Positions 32,406 through 44,866 of a DNA stretch of 64,000 nucleotides are shown here, one piece after another (positions within the stretch are counted from its first letter, which is position 1; the number at the start of each line of letters is the position of its first letter). A program made the translations under genes and the position numbers. The stretch comes from Megaustenia siamemsis (lineage: Eukaryota; Mollusca; Gastropoda; Stylommatophora; Ariophantidae), in NCBI GenBank assembly GCA_032433765.1, contig JAVIAB010000092.1, positions 101,445,564-101,509,563 on the forward strand, given 5' to 3'. The notes under the pieces are model-generated. The model had not been told where the DNA came from. It did not search any database and saw only the letters and a program-made list of their open reading frames with translations.

Positions 32406-33924
32406 AAAGATGTTTTTGTTGATTATGCAGATTATCTGTGGATTGTTGTATTTATTTCAAACATACAAAATCGATATTCTTTATTCATCTTCTGTTCGTG
32501 TTAATGACTGTACCCGAATTGTGGCACGTTCACCTTTCCTCATGACTCGGCCACTGTTTAATTGCGGAGTCCACACGTCTGGATATGTATTATGCTTCTT
32601 TGAAGGGCAAGCGGGTGAACGTGATGGATTCACACAAAACAATATTTCTGAGATCAACCCATAGGGCAATGAAGCGTTTATCGTCGCTCTCGGAATAGGT
32701 CAAAATGTCAACACGTTTAATCCTCCAAACATTTCAAGCATTCAACCCTTTACACAGCTGTTTGTCAAAGATGTTTTAGTTATCGTGTTGTGTAGCCCCG
32801 ATCACATGAGTAACCGACATATGAAAATGTTTCGCTGATTCCTAGTAGACTAGAAGGAGCTGGCGCTTAAATGTTTGTAGTTTTTATGGAATGAAAATAT
32901 TTTTTAAATCTGAAGAAGAGAAGTTTTAATGTATTTGGTTATTTTCTCTAATGAACACTAACCGGCGAAGACGTCACTAAAACAGAAAACAATTTAAAGC
33001 CTTCAACTTACAACTATTTCTATGAAAATTAGCATTACAAATGTAAAACAATAACAGCCTTGATAATCCTTTACTGCATTCGCTTTTATATATTGAAGGC
33101 GTTACCTAAAAAACCACTTTTAGACAGAAATGAGCTGCAGTGTTTAGCGAGGAAGGTAACTGGGCCGGTAGGTGACAGCCTGTTATTTGGGAAGCGAAAA
33201 CAGATCGATCAAGAAGGTTGTTGTCGGACTAGTTTTCTTCCTTAAGAGTATGGGTGCTTGGACTCTCAACTCGTCTCGAGATGTGCTTTTAATATTTATA
33301 AGAAGGGACCAGTTGTGGTCAGCTCTTGCAGACTTCAGTGTTCTACAGATGTCTTAGCACGGAAAGCTGGTAAGAGAGATAACTAGAATAGAGCAGTCAA
33401 TTAGGTATGTTATTAAATTATATGTGCTACGGTATATAATATTATTGAATGCATTAAAATGTACATTTCTGTATGCAGTGCGCCCTTACACATACAGGTG
33501 CGCGTGCACACACTTACACAGACTACATTTATATATCAAATTTTTTTATTCCTGTTACCGAATCCTTTGTTATTGGTTCCGCTCCGGTGATGATAAGACA
33601 ATGAACGTAAATCAAACAATTGCTGAGAATGAAAAGGAAAGCAAAACCAAGTTAAGCCAACTAAAATAGCAAAGATAAACACTAAGTACCGACAATAATA
33701 ATACGATCTTGGTTGTACCTGAATCTTTATGCTAACAAGCTGCTGTTTCTTCTCAATTGACAGTTAAAACTATGACTTGTTTACAATTCTTGTTAGTCCA
33801 ATTCAACATCCTGCATGTTACATTTGTACATTCTTGCTATAGTATTTGTAATGCACACAGATATAGTTACTGCACACCAGAAAGTGACAAACTTCAATAT
33901 GCTAATCTTTTCTCTTAAATATTT
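32406..33924. other. No supported gene
   Basis: Several open frames of 60-84 codons occur, and 33100-33245 has slightly protein-like composition, but none has convincing splice sites or recognisable family motifs. Confidence 0.35.
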
Positions 33925-34695
33925 CATCATCATCATTGAGTGCTGTCTCCGTATCGAAGGTTGGCTATGATGGACCGCCATTCTGCTGTCTCTGGCTTTT
34001 TGATGGTGTATGTTGTCATAGGCTGACTTGTCTATCTTTTGATGTAACTCGTCCATTTTAGTAGTCTTGGTCTGCCCCTATCTTCTGTTACCTTATATTT
34101 TTCCTTCCAATATTAATTTTAGTAGGCTGATGTGTCTTTTAACATGTCCCACAAATTTTATTTGTCATGTTTGAATTGTGTTTGGTAGTTCTCTTTTCAT
34201 TTTTAGTTTATTTTAAGACTTCATCGTTTGTTTTCTTTTCTTTCCTTCAAATTCTTCCTAATCTTCTGTAAATCCACGTTTCAAAGGTTTCAAATTTCTG
34301 TTCTGTTTTCTTGTTAATGTCCATGTTTCTGCACCATATAGGAATGTTGAGAAGATATAACATTTTAGTTTTTAGTTTTAGCCCTAGTGTTATTTGTTTT
34401 GATGTTAGTATATTTTTCATGTCATTAAATTTACTCTTTACCATTCGTATTCTTTAGTTTGTTTCAGTTGTACATTTTCCCATCACTGGTTATAGTATGT
34501 CCACGGTATTTGTAGCTCTGAACTGTCTCCGGGTCTATTCAGTCAATTTTGATATATACTGGTAGATTTTTAGTATTATCTGTGTTTATGATCATAGTTT
34601 TAGTTTTTTTTTTTAAATATTCATATGGAATCACATTTCTTGCTTGTCATGTTTATTTCATTAAGTAATTGTTGTAGATCTTTTCATCGTTCTTA
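33925..34695 (-). pseudogene. LINE 3' fragment, relative of the 269-codon element
   Basis: Starts with catcatcatcattgagtgctg (tail on the minus strand) and aligns with 56500-57265 throughout. A 65-codon remnant at 34444-34247 reads VKSKFNDMKNILTSKQITLG and KKTEQKFETFETWIYRRLGRI-like sequence. It reaches about 34695, where bases for DLQQLLN-like residues are seen. Frameshifts occur in the first third. Confidence 0.8.
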
Positions 34696-35384
34696 AACAT
34701 TTATTATTCTAAATTCTTAATTTTAAACAGTTCAACTGGAAATGTTACATTCTGTGTTTATTGTCACAAACTAATTCAACTTTTACGATATTAATAAATA
34801 CTACGACATTTTTAAGTTTGTAGCTGCAATGTTAGTTTTGGAGTAAAATAACAATTTTGTGAGTAAATAACAATTTGTTAAATATGTTTATATATAACAG
34901 TAATTTCTTTTACCTTTTGGTGCTATAAGTGAGTCCAGATTGGTTTTCTATTTTTAATACGATTATCAACCCCCCCCCCCCCCCCCTATAGATTGGAAAC
35001 ATGATTAGATACCACATTGTGAAGGTATTGATGAGTCTTGGTTACCTGTGGTTCGCTGTTTCTAAAGTCAGATGTTAGCCACGTGCAGATCACCGCGCTG
35101 AGATAATTCATTGATCAGACACTTCCAATATAATTTATTGAAAGCAACATTTACATCCCTAAAAAGTAATCAAGTTTCTTCTATATGAGTGGATTTATTA
35201 GTGCGTAGAGCACAGTTCTTTATGGCTGATGTTTTATTTATTTGACTCATTTACTACTTTCAGATAGATATATCCCATATATAATTTGTGTATGTTATAA
35301 TCTATTTTATCAAAAGAAGTACTATTGTAAATTATAATACAATTTATGGTTTATAATTTTTATTTTTTTGCACAATATTTCTTC
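34696..35384. other. No supported gene; contains a C homopolymer
   Basis: AT-rich, with about 17 consecutive C at 34970-34986. Nothing else recognised. Confidence 0.5.
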
Positions 35385-36770
35385 TTCATTGGCCAGCAAC
35401 TGCTGTGCATTTAGAAACTAAAAGATTTGATCAGAATGCGTTTCAGGTCTTCACTTGTTCCCCATGGTTTCTCATGTAGGTCTGCTTCTGTGGACAGTAT
35501 GTTTGTTCTTAGTGGGTTGAGAATAGTACAGTCTTGCAGTGTATGCTCCGTCCGGAATCTGTGGCATGTGACTAAGTCACTGTGTCATATCTTGTGTAGG
35601 TGGGCTCTGAGGCCTCAGTGACCTGTTCTGAGCCTGAAGATCTTGGTCTGTTCATGTCTGCTGAACTTGTTCATGTTCTGAATAATATTTCCCCTGTTCT
35701 GTTTTCCTTGTTTGTTTCAGGAGTGCCTTTTTCTTCTTTGGTGGGTTGAATTTTTCGAAATTCTGACCTATTATTGCAGGTTTGTCTACTTTCTCATTTT
35801 TGGGGAGTGCCTCAATGTTTTGGTACTAGCAGCTTTATTAACACAACACGCACTTGCTCTTTATGTCTTCAATGAATCTGTCATGTTTCAGATTTGATAT
35901 GGCTTGTAGAACTAGCATCGCTGATCATGGCAATTCTTTTTTTGTGTGGCAATTCCTCATTGCTGATAGTCTGTATGCATGGAGTGACACTGTCTCTGCT
36001 CTGATAAAAATGTATATTTCTTTGGTTGGATGAGAGTGTTTTTCTGTCTTTCCATTCTGGTAATTTTGTAATACCTACATCTGCCTTCTTTGTTGCTTCC
36101 ATTGCTAATTCATCTGTGAATATCTGTGCCCTGATTTCTCTATGTTTTCCTGGAGCTTGATGAGTGACAGGGACCCCATTTCGTCTCAGGTTGTTCATTT
36201 TTGGAAGCTATTTCTGGTACTCTTGGATTGTGTTTTATTTGTTTTGACAGTTACTCCTTGTTACAGGCTTAAGGGCTTCGCACAGGTCATTGTTGGGCTC
36301 TAATTTGTGAGCGTGTTTTCTCAAGGTTTCTATTGCTAGATGGTTTGGGCTCTTCCTTAAAAGCCTGCTTTTAAAAATTCTGTCTTGGAATAATTCTTAC
36401 GGGGATTGATCTGATATATTTTGAGCCTTTAGAAATCGTCAAGAGGTTGTCCTTTCTACAAAATGCAAGTTGCTCAAGGTCGGCTGTTTTCTCCATTTTT
36501 ATAATGCGGAATGTTTTTAACTGCTCCAAGAGTATTATGTACAGGACTTTTCCCAATTTCCAATGTTTGATTTGGCTGTTGTTGCTAGTAACTTGAAGCG
36601 TATTCCATTGTGGGTTTAGCGGCTGCGTTGTAGATCTTTAAGGATTTATTCTCTTTGCTCCCCAGGATGTACCAGATCGTCGTTCCGTTATGGCAAAGCA
36701 TTTTGGTCTCTTTTGCTTGAGCTTCTATCAATGTTTTGTTTCCGGATGCTCTAGAGTTAATGGTTATTCA
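35385..36770 (-). pseudogene. LINE relic: connection region, RNase H and C-terminal end
   Basis: Minus strand, badly decayed. From the right: an SRASGNKTLIEAQAK-like string (36760), YNAAAKPTMEYASS (about 36620), IFTDELAMEATKKADVGI (36130-36070), the altered RNase H end, and a C-terminal zone with LRLRTGH, EHTLQDCTILNPLR and KPWGTSEDLKR (35620-35430). These match the usual order in RNase H-bearing LINEs. No frame is intact over more than about 100 codons. Confidence 0.72.
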
Positions 36771-37184
36771 AGAAATATTGATGTGTATGTTTGATTTATT
36801 GTAGGATATAAGCATAAAGTTCCATATATATATCAATCCAGTAAATGTTTCCACTTAAGCATTAATCTGTTACAAACATAATTTAGATACACATTAAATA
36901 AAGCACAAAATGTCCTTTCTCGTCTGTATTTTACATATTGAAGCCTCTATAAAATAACAATTTTAAGAATTATTAGAATGTAGCAAAGTTTGGAAACTTC
37001 ATTTATCAAAGCTGCCATATTTCTAATACCGCACGCTAGCATATCACTTTGAGATTAAAACAAACATTTATAATTTTCAAATATGAGGTATTTGCTCAAA
37101 AGACGCTGCCAAAAACAAGCAAAAACATTAAATAAATTTAAAAAACACCAATAAAAAGTCAAGCTTCCCTCCACATCCTGATAA
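36771..37184. other. No supported gene
   Basis: AT-rich sequence without recognisable features. Confidence 0.45.
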
Positions 37185-37690
37185 GCGTTTAAGGAATATT
37201 GAGTTAGCGACCATGTTGTTTCACGACCAGCGGCACTAGGCCATGCGATCATGTGTCATGTGATGTATCATGCAAGGCCGTTCTTGCTTTCCAGAAATAA
37301 ATACATGTATATTGTATCTTCCTGTAAGGAGTAGGCGAACCCCGAGGCTATCTTCCTCTTCTTCTTCTATCCTTCCTCCATTGCCGTTGGCGTCGAGGGG
37401 AGATTAAATCTGCGATTCTTTGCTCTTCTGTTGGCCTCTTCTGGTGTTATCCCTCTTAGTGACTCTAGTATTCCCTTTATCCATCTCTTTCTCGGTCTTC
37501 CTCTTAATCTGACGTTTTCGTAGCGTTTGTTTATGGCTCTTTGAGTCATTGTTAGTTCTTTTTGTCTTGTTATGTGGCCGAACCAATTTATATGTTGTTT
37601 CTTTATGTATATTCCCGAGGCTATAGAGGTTTGAAAACACAGGTCTGGGATTTGAATCCGGATCCTTGTGATCAACAACGAACGCACTCA
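37185..37690 (-). mobile_element. Old SINE relic split by a LINE fragment
   Basis: The outer parts (37185-37351 and 37614-37690) read on the minus strand as a tRNA-like head with B box ggattcaaatccc, then ctcggggttcgcctactcc and tttctggaaagcaagaacgg. This is the same order as head, core and tail in the main SINE, but strongly diverged or of another subfamily. Confidence 0.6.
37341..37624 (-). mobile_element. LINE 3' fragment, (GAA)n-tail family, with target duplication
   Basis: The insert (37352-37613) is flanked by the exact 11-bp duplication cccgaggctat at 37341-37351 and 37614-37624. A frame still open on the minus strand reads QHINWFGHITRQKELT, LRGRPRKRWIKGILESLRGI and EEANRRAKNRRF, the C-terminus of the family. 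The tail (ttcctcttcttcttc on the plus strand) is GAA-rich. Confidence 0.93.
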
Positions 37691-37989
37691 CCCATCATCC
37701 ACCAAGATTACACTTCCAAAAAAGAACTGTAAACCCGTAAAAGCCATTACATTTTGTTATCATAAAAATGGTTGGATTGGCTGCTGTGCATATTTTAGGA
37801 TTTCATGATAGCTTTGAATACTTTGATGTTATTGATTTCTCATAACTTTAATCGTTGCTTGTGTTTGTTGTTGTCGTTGCTAGATCTTTCGTTTGATCCC
37901 AATCTTCTTTGCGTGTGCGTGTGTGTGAGGCGATACCACAGGAAAAACATGACCATTCATTCATGGTCCACACTCAGAGATGTCGAAAA

Positions 37990-38345
37990 ACATGTTTCTC
38001 TATAACCCTTAGAGCTTATGCTCTATATAATAGTTCCATCTCTAGTCTTCTCTCCCTTGCCAGTTTCCCTATTGTCTGCCTCTAGCTTCTAGTCCTTCTA
38101 TTTTACCTGTTGTTACTAAATATTCCAACCCGTCTTTTCTCCACATGTACCCCACAAATCTGGGCTGCGTTTCTAAATATGTTTGATAATATTCCTCTTT
38201 CTATCTGCCTCTTTTATTATCACATCACTGGAAACTTGGCTGTCAAATAGATCCTTGTGGAAAAAAAAAACAATTCTCAGATTTTTCTATCCGGCGTTGA
38301 ATCTGTTTGTCCATGTTTCGCAACCATATGGCACATAACTTACAA
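37990..38345 (-). pseudogene. LINE 3' fragment, (GAT)n-tail family, old
   Basis: Minus-strand reading gives YGCETWT-like, RFVGYMWRKDGLEYLVTTGK (about 38170-38115) and EARGRQ motifs, matching the C-terminal region at 14390-14560. There are many frameshifts and no tail is visible. Confidence 0.6.
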
Positions 38346-39559
38346 TAATAGTGACTTGTTGAAACACATTTCTCGTGTTACAAATAATATTCTTGGTCTG
38401 TGCAAGTATCAACACAAGGACAGTACATTATGAATAAAATATTTATCAAGCTCAAAAAGACATGGTAATCTAAAGAAAGTTGCTATAGAAGGCATGATTA
38501 AGCTAGTTGTGAGAGATAACATCGAATAAAGTGGGAGCAAGATATTACAAGAAAGCTGGGACTGACTACAGTAGATGTCAACCAGAGTGATGCTATTAAT
38601 GGCTTATATACAACTTATATATTCTTTGATGATCGTTGTGTTCTTGTTGATGATGGTGCTGATGATGGTGTCTTCTGTGATGTAAGGCTAACCAGACAAC
38701 ACCTCTCCTTGACTTCTAATACTCTCTCTCTCCCTCTGCGATCAAGACTCAATCAGAGTAGGATTCCAGACTCTCTCATGAAGTCAGCTGTCTGTTACTT
38801 CTAATACAGATGTTACAATACTGGAAACAGTCGTAGACATCAACATCAATGACAACTCCATTGTAAGATTTCTAGAGACTGGCACAAACTGCAGGCATCT
38901 AACAGGTTTAATGGCATCAAACATCGTAGGTTAACAATTACAAAGACCTGAAATAACAAATCACATCAATTTAATGAAATGTATAAATCTACGACTGCTA
39001 CTCAGTGGCATCTAACTGGCTATCACTAATAGAACTTCTATGTCCTTTAAAACCGTCCAGGATGGACCCACTTTTCTATATCATTCTATGTCTAGGTAAC
39101 TTCATATTTCTAACTTGTTGGCTAATCGTCTATTACATTCTAGCTATCAATCCTTCACTAATCCTGATATCAGCTATTCTCTCCAAATGTTATCCGTTCA
39201 GTCCGCCTTACCTGATCTAAACTTAGATCTTATCTGCTCGAGATACTGACGGGAATTGACTAGACCTAAACTTTAGTTTGTCTCATCGCCGTCGTCACGT
39301 TCTATCCTAATCATGCCATCTCGAGTCGTCCTAAAAAAAAACCTGACTATTATTCATCTTTGCCGTGTAACTTAACAATTCCCGATCATTGCCCTGTTAA
39401 CTCTATTAACACCCACTCTCACTGTTTAATCCCAGATCTGGTACAGATGCTGGACATCTCGCGAACCATGGAGAAAGAGTCAAATTCGTTGTAACGGGAA
39501 CCAGGTTTAAACAGGACAATCCAGGTGATGATGATAAACACACTGAGGGGTGAAGATGG
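38346..39559. other. No supported gene
   Basis: AT-rich with short repeats of gatgatggtg at about 38640-38670. No LTR pair, exon or known family was recognised. Confidence 0.4.
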
Positions 39560-39750
39560 TAGTAATGTTGGTGATGATGTTGGCGATGATGTTGTGGCGA
39601 TGTTGGTGATGATGTTGTGGCGATGTTGGTGGTGATGTTGTGGCGATGTTGGTGATGATGTTGTGGCGATGTTGGTGGTGATGTTGTGGCGATGTTGGTG
39701 ATGATGTTGTGGCGATGTTGGTGATGATGTTGTGGCCATATTGGTGGTGA
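39560..39750 (+). repeat. 23-bp minisatellite, about eight copies
   Basis: Units of gtggcgatgttggtgatgatgtt alternate with a ggtggtgatgtt variant. Because 3 x 23 = 69, a His/Gln/Thr/Ser-rich frame appears on the minus strand; it is a by-product of the repeat. Confidence 0.92.
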
Positions 39751-40062
39751 TTGAAAGGAAGCTATTTCTTTGAGTTCAGATAAAACTGGATGAAGACAAA
39801 TTAACCGTGGTTGTTGACTTTATTACAAGCTGCAACAAAACATAATAGGAAAGTTTCGGAATCCACAACAGTGAACAGACTACACGAATATCATGTCAAG
39901 AAGGGAGATGCCAGACTGGAGAGCTAATCAGGAAGTCAAAGAAGACGTGTCACTCAACACAATACCATTAGTAGCTGCACGCTTAGGGATACATTTTGGA
40001 GATAATATGGGCACTTATGGACTTGTCCTATTAAGATGACCTGTCGACTAAACTAAACTAAA
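39751..40062. other. No supported gene
   Basis: Mixed sequence next to the minisatellite; nothing recognised. Confidence 0.45.
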
Positions 40063-40240
40063 ACTTGAACCTAAACCTAAACCTTCAACTTCAACAACTT
40101 CGACTTCAACTTCAACTTCAACTTCAACTTAAACTTAAACTAAAACTAAAACTAAAACTAAAACTAAAACTAAAACTAAAACTAAAACAAACTAAACTAA
40201 ACGAAAATAAACTAAACTAAACTATACTAAACTATACTAG
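40063..40240 (+). repeat. Hexanucleotide-type simple repeat
   Basis: A run of aacttc units passes into aaaact units and then actaaac and actata variants. Confidence 0.92.
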
Positions 40241-40759
40241 GAAACGGGACGGAATTATTATAATGATTGATAAATTAATACTTATGTGCATTTAATTCTG
40301 TTTTTATGACCTTCTGCTTTAAAACAATTTCTCTTGCTGTATTTTATGTATATTCCCATTACTATTATTTTGCATCAGACATTTATATTTAATTCCTTGC
40401 ACTTGTTTAATGTTTGTTGTATACGCTTTCCTGTTCCTCTAGCCGCAGTTTGAGTGATCCACATATTGCTTTTATTGCAGTTTATCGCTTTCAAAATAAT
40501 TAAATTAGGTTTTGTATTCGCATCAAAATCTTCCTAAATTGTTCTTTTAAATTCATTTAAAGCTCGCATTCTTATTGTATTTCACGGCTGCTTCACTTCA
40601 ATTGAATTATTTGTTACATTCCCCGAGCAGTTTTCCGTACCTTCATTTTCAATCATAATTGCTTTTGGAAATTACACAAGGTATTTTTAGCTAAGCCCGC
40701 GAACTGCAGTAAACATGTAGTTATTTTAGAGGACAAGTTTGTAAAATTAGGAAATAATT
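40241..40759. other. No supported gene
   Basis: AT-rich, nothing recognised. Confidence 0.45.
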
Positions 40760-41140
40760 GGGTGGGAACAATAAGAAAAATAATTTCTACTGATATGAAA
40801 TGTGTTAGACGAATGACAGAAAACAGCCTGAGAAACAAGATCAGAAATAAAGAACTGAGAAAAAAGTTAGGAATAGCCCCCGCCATAGAATATATAAAGA
40901 AACAACAACAAAAAATTATTTGGACACCTGGCAAGGCAGAGTGATCAAAACACAACACAACGAGCCTTTAATAAGCGTTGCGAGAACACCAGACCCAAGG
41001 GTCGACCACGAAAAAGATGGATGGATGGAATATTAGAAGCATTAGGAAATATAACAGCAGCAGAAGCGAACAGAAGAGCAAAAGACCGTAAATTATGTCT
41101 CCCATTAACGCTGAAAGGCAAATGAGAAAGGAATGAAGAA
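40760..41140 (+). pseudogene. LINE 3' fragment, (GAA)n-tail family
   Basis: Reads TIRKIISTDMKCVRRMTENS and RNKELRKKLGIAPAIEYIKK, then after a frameshift the zone with agaagcgaacagaagagcaa and an aatgaagaagaagaag tail. It is collinear with 62830-63190. Confidence 0.82.
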
Positions 41141-41699
41141 GAAGAAGTTAGGTGGGAGCAGGGGGCGCATTGACCACGCCATTTAGAAATAATTAGATTG
41201 CTAATTTTCGAACCCTTCACACATTCGCAATATTGTGAGCTCCACCCTTACCTTTGATATAATCTTAAAGGCCTAATCTATCTATGTAATCGCCCACAGC
41301 TGACTAAACTTTGGGGAACTTCTCAAATTACAAATCGATTTTCTGATCGATATTAAAGATAAAACATTAGCCCAGGCTTTTAAAAAGTTTTACTTCACAC
41401 GAAACGAAATACAAAGAAGGACATTACATCACAGTTTTTATTTCTATGCATGTTATTTGACAAATTAGGTTTTGGATATCGGAGAAACGATATTAACATA
41501 CAAAAATTGCTCTGAATTAACAACAAATAAATGTTCGGTTAGGATACACATGCATACATATTGGCTTAAGTAGGAAGACAATGTACGTAAGGTATATACC
41601 GGTGTAATAACAATGCAGTGAATGAGCTCTATCGAGATTAGTTTGTGATAAAAAGAAATCAAATTCTGTGGGATAATATACGCAGGGCGATGCAATATA
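41141..41699. other. No supported gene
   Basis: AT-rich; nothing recognised. Confidence 0.45.
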
Positions 41700-41950
41700 A
41701 TACTATATAATACAAGACAATACTATGCGACACAATATATACCAATAAACACAGCAACAATACATTACAATACAATACAATACAATACAATACAATACAA
41801 TACAATACAATACAATACAATACAATACATTACAATACAATACAATACAATACATTACAATACAATACAATACAATACAATACAATACAATACAATACAA
41901 TACAATACATTACAATACATTACAATACAATACAATACAATACAATACAT
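41700..41950. repeat. (AATAC)n pentanucleotide microsatellite
   Basis: About 40 copies of aatac (tattg-type on the other strand), with scattered attac variants. Period five leaves frames open in Tyr/Cys/Ile/Val codons on the minus strand, which are not genes. Confidence 0.97.
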
Positions 41951-42360
41951 GGAACTTTTCCCTGAAATGTTCATCAGTATGCAGTGACTGTCAGTTCGGT
42001 GTTTGTTGACAAATCTGATTCCTCCAGTAAACAGTTCTGGTCTGGTAATGCCGATCGTCACACTCTACCCCATCTCCTAGTTTACACAGCTTAGATAGCT
42101 ATTAAGGTAGTCTCATTTCTTTCACTGTTTCATTCCACCCATCTCTCTGAGGTTGTTAAAAATATCTGCTATATCAATTTAACAGTCAATATGATATTGT
42201 GGTCGAACCGGCCAATCTATCTGGTTTTTCATTGTCTTAAACACCAGTATGATCGGAGACAAACAAGAATATAATACTACAGATTTTTTTACCTATGTAC
42301 TGAGCCCAGTTACTGTTTCCGGATGGAGCCTGTTAAAATTGCGGATCAACTTAATCAACC
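41951..42360. other. No supported gene
   Basis: Mixed sequence. A 38-residue minus-strand stretch at 42061-41945 looks mildly protein-like but has an in-frame stop just upstream and no clear splice site. Confidence 0.4.
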
Positions 42361-42698
42361 ACTCAATACACATCATCATCATGTGCTATACCGGTTGGCG
42401 TAGGCGATCATATCCTTCCACAATCTTCTATCGTATCATTTCTGTTGTTGACTGTTTTCCATGCCATGACACTAAGCTATCCAATATTTTCTCTCTTTGT
42501 CGTCCGCAATCTCTCTTTCCTTTTGTTTTGCCAGTTGTGACTAAGTATTACAACTTTCCTCTTCTCATGATGTGCCCAAAAAATGTTGATTGTTTCTTTC
42601 TTATGTTTTTTAGGAGTTCCCTTTTTGTGTTGGCCTCTTTGAGAATTTATTCATTGGTCTTTTTAGCTGTCCAGGGAATTCTCAACATACTCAATACA
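42361..42698 (-). mobile_element. LINE insertion, 5'-truncated, (GAT)n tail, with target duplication
   Basis: The element (42371-42688) is flanked by the exact 10-bp duplication actcaataca at 42361-42370 and 42689-42698. It begins with catcatcatcatg and ends within codons for NIENSLDS-like residues; it is collinear with 49738-50060. Only about 100 C-terminal codons remain, with frameshifts. Confidence 0.93.
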
Positions 42699-42744
42699 AA
42701 AACATGAGTAAATGCACATGAGTAAATCTTGCACGACTAGATAA

Positions 42745-43140
42745 AAACACTTGTCATTCGCACAGGCCTCCCGAACATCTACACGTTGCTCAAACAACGA
42801 AGGTTATGCTGGCTTGGCCACGTACACCGTATAAAAGATGGTCGCTTACCAAAAGATATACTCTACGGACAACTGCCAGATGGCAAAAGAACTATGGAAC
42901 GCCCAAAATATCGATTTGTAGACGCATGTAAACGTGACATGAAGACTGAACATAAACCCTGCAGCCTGGAAAGAAATCGCTGCAACCCGCAATCTTTGGA
43001 AACACACTCTAAATCTCCAACTCAAACAAGAAGCAGATAGATTCATAGAAAAAGAGAATACACGACGAAAGAAAATAAGATATAACATTTCTAGGGGCAA
43101 TGAAAAATTCATAGTCTATGACTGACTGAGGCTACAGCTA
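42745..43140 (+). pseudogene. LINE C-terminal fragment of another family
   Basis: An 84-codon frame (42786-43040) reads LLKQRRLCWLGHVHRIKDGR, PKDILYGQL, GKRTMERPKYRF and DACKRDMKTEH. This is the C-terminal block found in many invertebrate and vertebrate LINE pol proteins. After a shift, EADRFIEKENTRRKKIRY follows and the frame ends near 43125. No other member of this family was seen in the window. Confidence 0.78.
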
Positions 43141-43404
43141 AACATAGCAAAGATCGTTTTTCCTAATACTGAGGCATAATACAATGCACAATCATACAGT
43201 ACACTATCTCATTACATACGAGTATATCACGTTACATCACATCATATGTTGTACATTGGATATTAAATGACATAAAATAGTATTATGTAAATAGTATATT
43301 TAATACAAAATCATTATTTAAACGACACATTTAAATGACCACAGAAGAAGCCATCTTATAAAGTTATAATTTAAAAAATAAATTGCCTTGAGAAATAAAG
43401 GACA
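43141..43404. other. No supported gene
   Basis: AT-rich spacer before the 41-bp array. Confidence 0.45.
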
Positions 43405-44866
43405 CATGGTAAGGCAGTGGCAGTGAAGGTTCCCTCTATAGAACAAATGGTACGGCAGGGGCAGTGAAGGTTCCCTCTATAGAACAAATGGTACGGGAGT
43501 GGCAGTGAAGGTTCTTTCTATAGAACAAATGGTACGGCAGTGGCGGTGAAGGTTCTCTCTATAGAACAGATGGTACAGCAGTGGCGGTGAAGGTTCTCTC
43601 TATAGAACAGATGGTACAGCAGTGGCAGTGAAGGTTCCCTCTATAGAACAGATGGTACAGCAGTGGCAGTGAAGGTTCCCTCTATAGAACAGATGGTACA
43701 GCAGTGGCAGTGAAGGTTCCCTCTATAGAACAGATTGTACAGCAGTGGCAGTGAAGGTTCCCTCTATAGAACAGATGGTACAGCAGTGGCAGTGAAGGTT
43801 CCCTCTATAGAACAGATGGTACAGCAGTGGCAGTGAAGGTTCCCTCTATAGAACAGATGGTACAGCAGTGGCAGTGAAGGTTCCCTCTATAGAACAAATG
43901 GTACGGCAGTGGCAGTGAAGGTTCCCTCTATAGAACAAATGGTACGGCAGTGGCGGTGAAGGTTCTCTCTATAGAACAGATGGTACAGCAGTGGCAGTGA
44001 AGGTTCCCTCTATAGAACAAATGGTACGGCAGTGGCAGTGAAGGTTCCCTCTATAGAACAAATGGTACGGCAGTGACAGCGAAGGTTCCCTCTGTAGAAC
44101 AAATGGTACGGCAGTGGCAGTGAAGGTTCCCTCTATAGAGCAAATGGTACAGCAGTGGCAGTGAAGGTTCCCTCTATAGAACAAATGGTACGGCAGTGTC
44201 AGTGAAGGTTCCCTCTATAGAACAAATGGTACGGCAGTGGCAGTGAAGGTTCTTTCTATAGAACAAATGGTACGGCAGTGGCAGTGAAGGTTCTTTCTAT
44301 AGAACAAATGGTACGGCAGTGGCAGTGAAGGTTCCCTCTATAGAACAAATGGTACGGCAGGGGCAGTGAAGGTTCCCTCTATAGAACAAATGGTACGGCA
44401 GTGGCAGTGAAGGTTCCCTCTATAGAACAAATGGTACGGCAGTGGCAGTGAAGGTTCCCTCTATAGAACAAATGGTATGCAGTGGCAGTGAAGGTTCCCT
44501 CTATAGAACAGATGGTACGGCAGTGGCAGTGAAGACTCCCTCTATAGAACAAATGGTACGGCAGTGAAGGTTCCCTCTATAGGACACATGGTTTGGCAGT
44601 GGCAGTCAAGGTTCCCTCTAAAGGACAAATGGTACAGCAGTGGCAGTCATGTTCCCACTATAGGACACATGGTTGGGCATTGGCAGTCATGTTCCCTCCA
44701 AAGGACAAATGGTACGGCAGTGGTAGTCAAGGTTCCCTCTATAGGACACACAGTATGGCAGTGGCAGTCAAGGTTCCCTCTATAGGACACACCTTACGGC
44801 AGTGGCAGTCAAGGTTCCCTCTATAGGACACACAGTACGGCAGTGGCAGTCAAGGTTCCCTCTAAT
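43405..44866 (+). repeat. 41-bp minisatellite, about 35 copies
   Basis: The unit runs from ggcagtggcagtgaaggttc through cctctatagaacaaatggta, exactly 41 bases apart (for example tccctctata at 43431 and 43472). The body is homogeneous. From about 44575 the units change (ggacacatgg, gtcaagg, gtcatg) and alternate in pairs between tataggacacatgg and aaaggacaaatgg types. The first unit also carries ggacacatgg. Confidence 0.97.

Noticed and set aside
33060..33357. Possible exons around 33100-33245
   Set aside because: The composition is mildly protein-like, but splice sites and frame could not be reconciled and nothing is recognised.
35427..35897. Plus-strand frames of 61-64 codons
   Set aside because: They lie antisense to a decayed LINE whose minus-strand reading explains the sequence.
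39419..39739. His/Gln/Thr-rich 106-codon frame
   Set aside because: It reads a 23-bp minisatellite; three units make 69 bases and preserve the frame.
41703..42061. Tyr/Cys/Ile/Val frames
   Set aside because: Product of the (AATAC)n microsatellite.
43969..44826. Frames of 71-77 codons on both strands
   Set aside because: They follow the 41-bp minisatellite and have no independent coding evidence.
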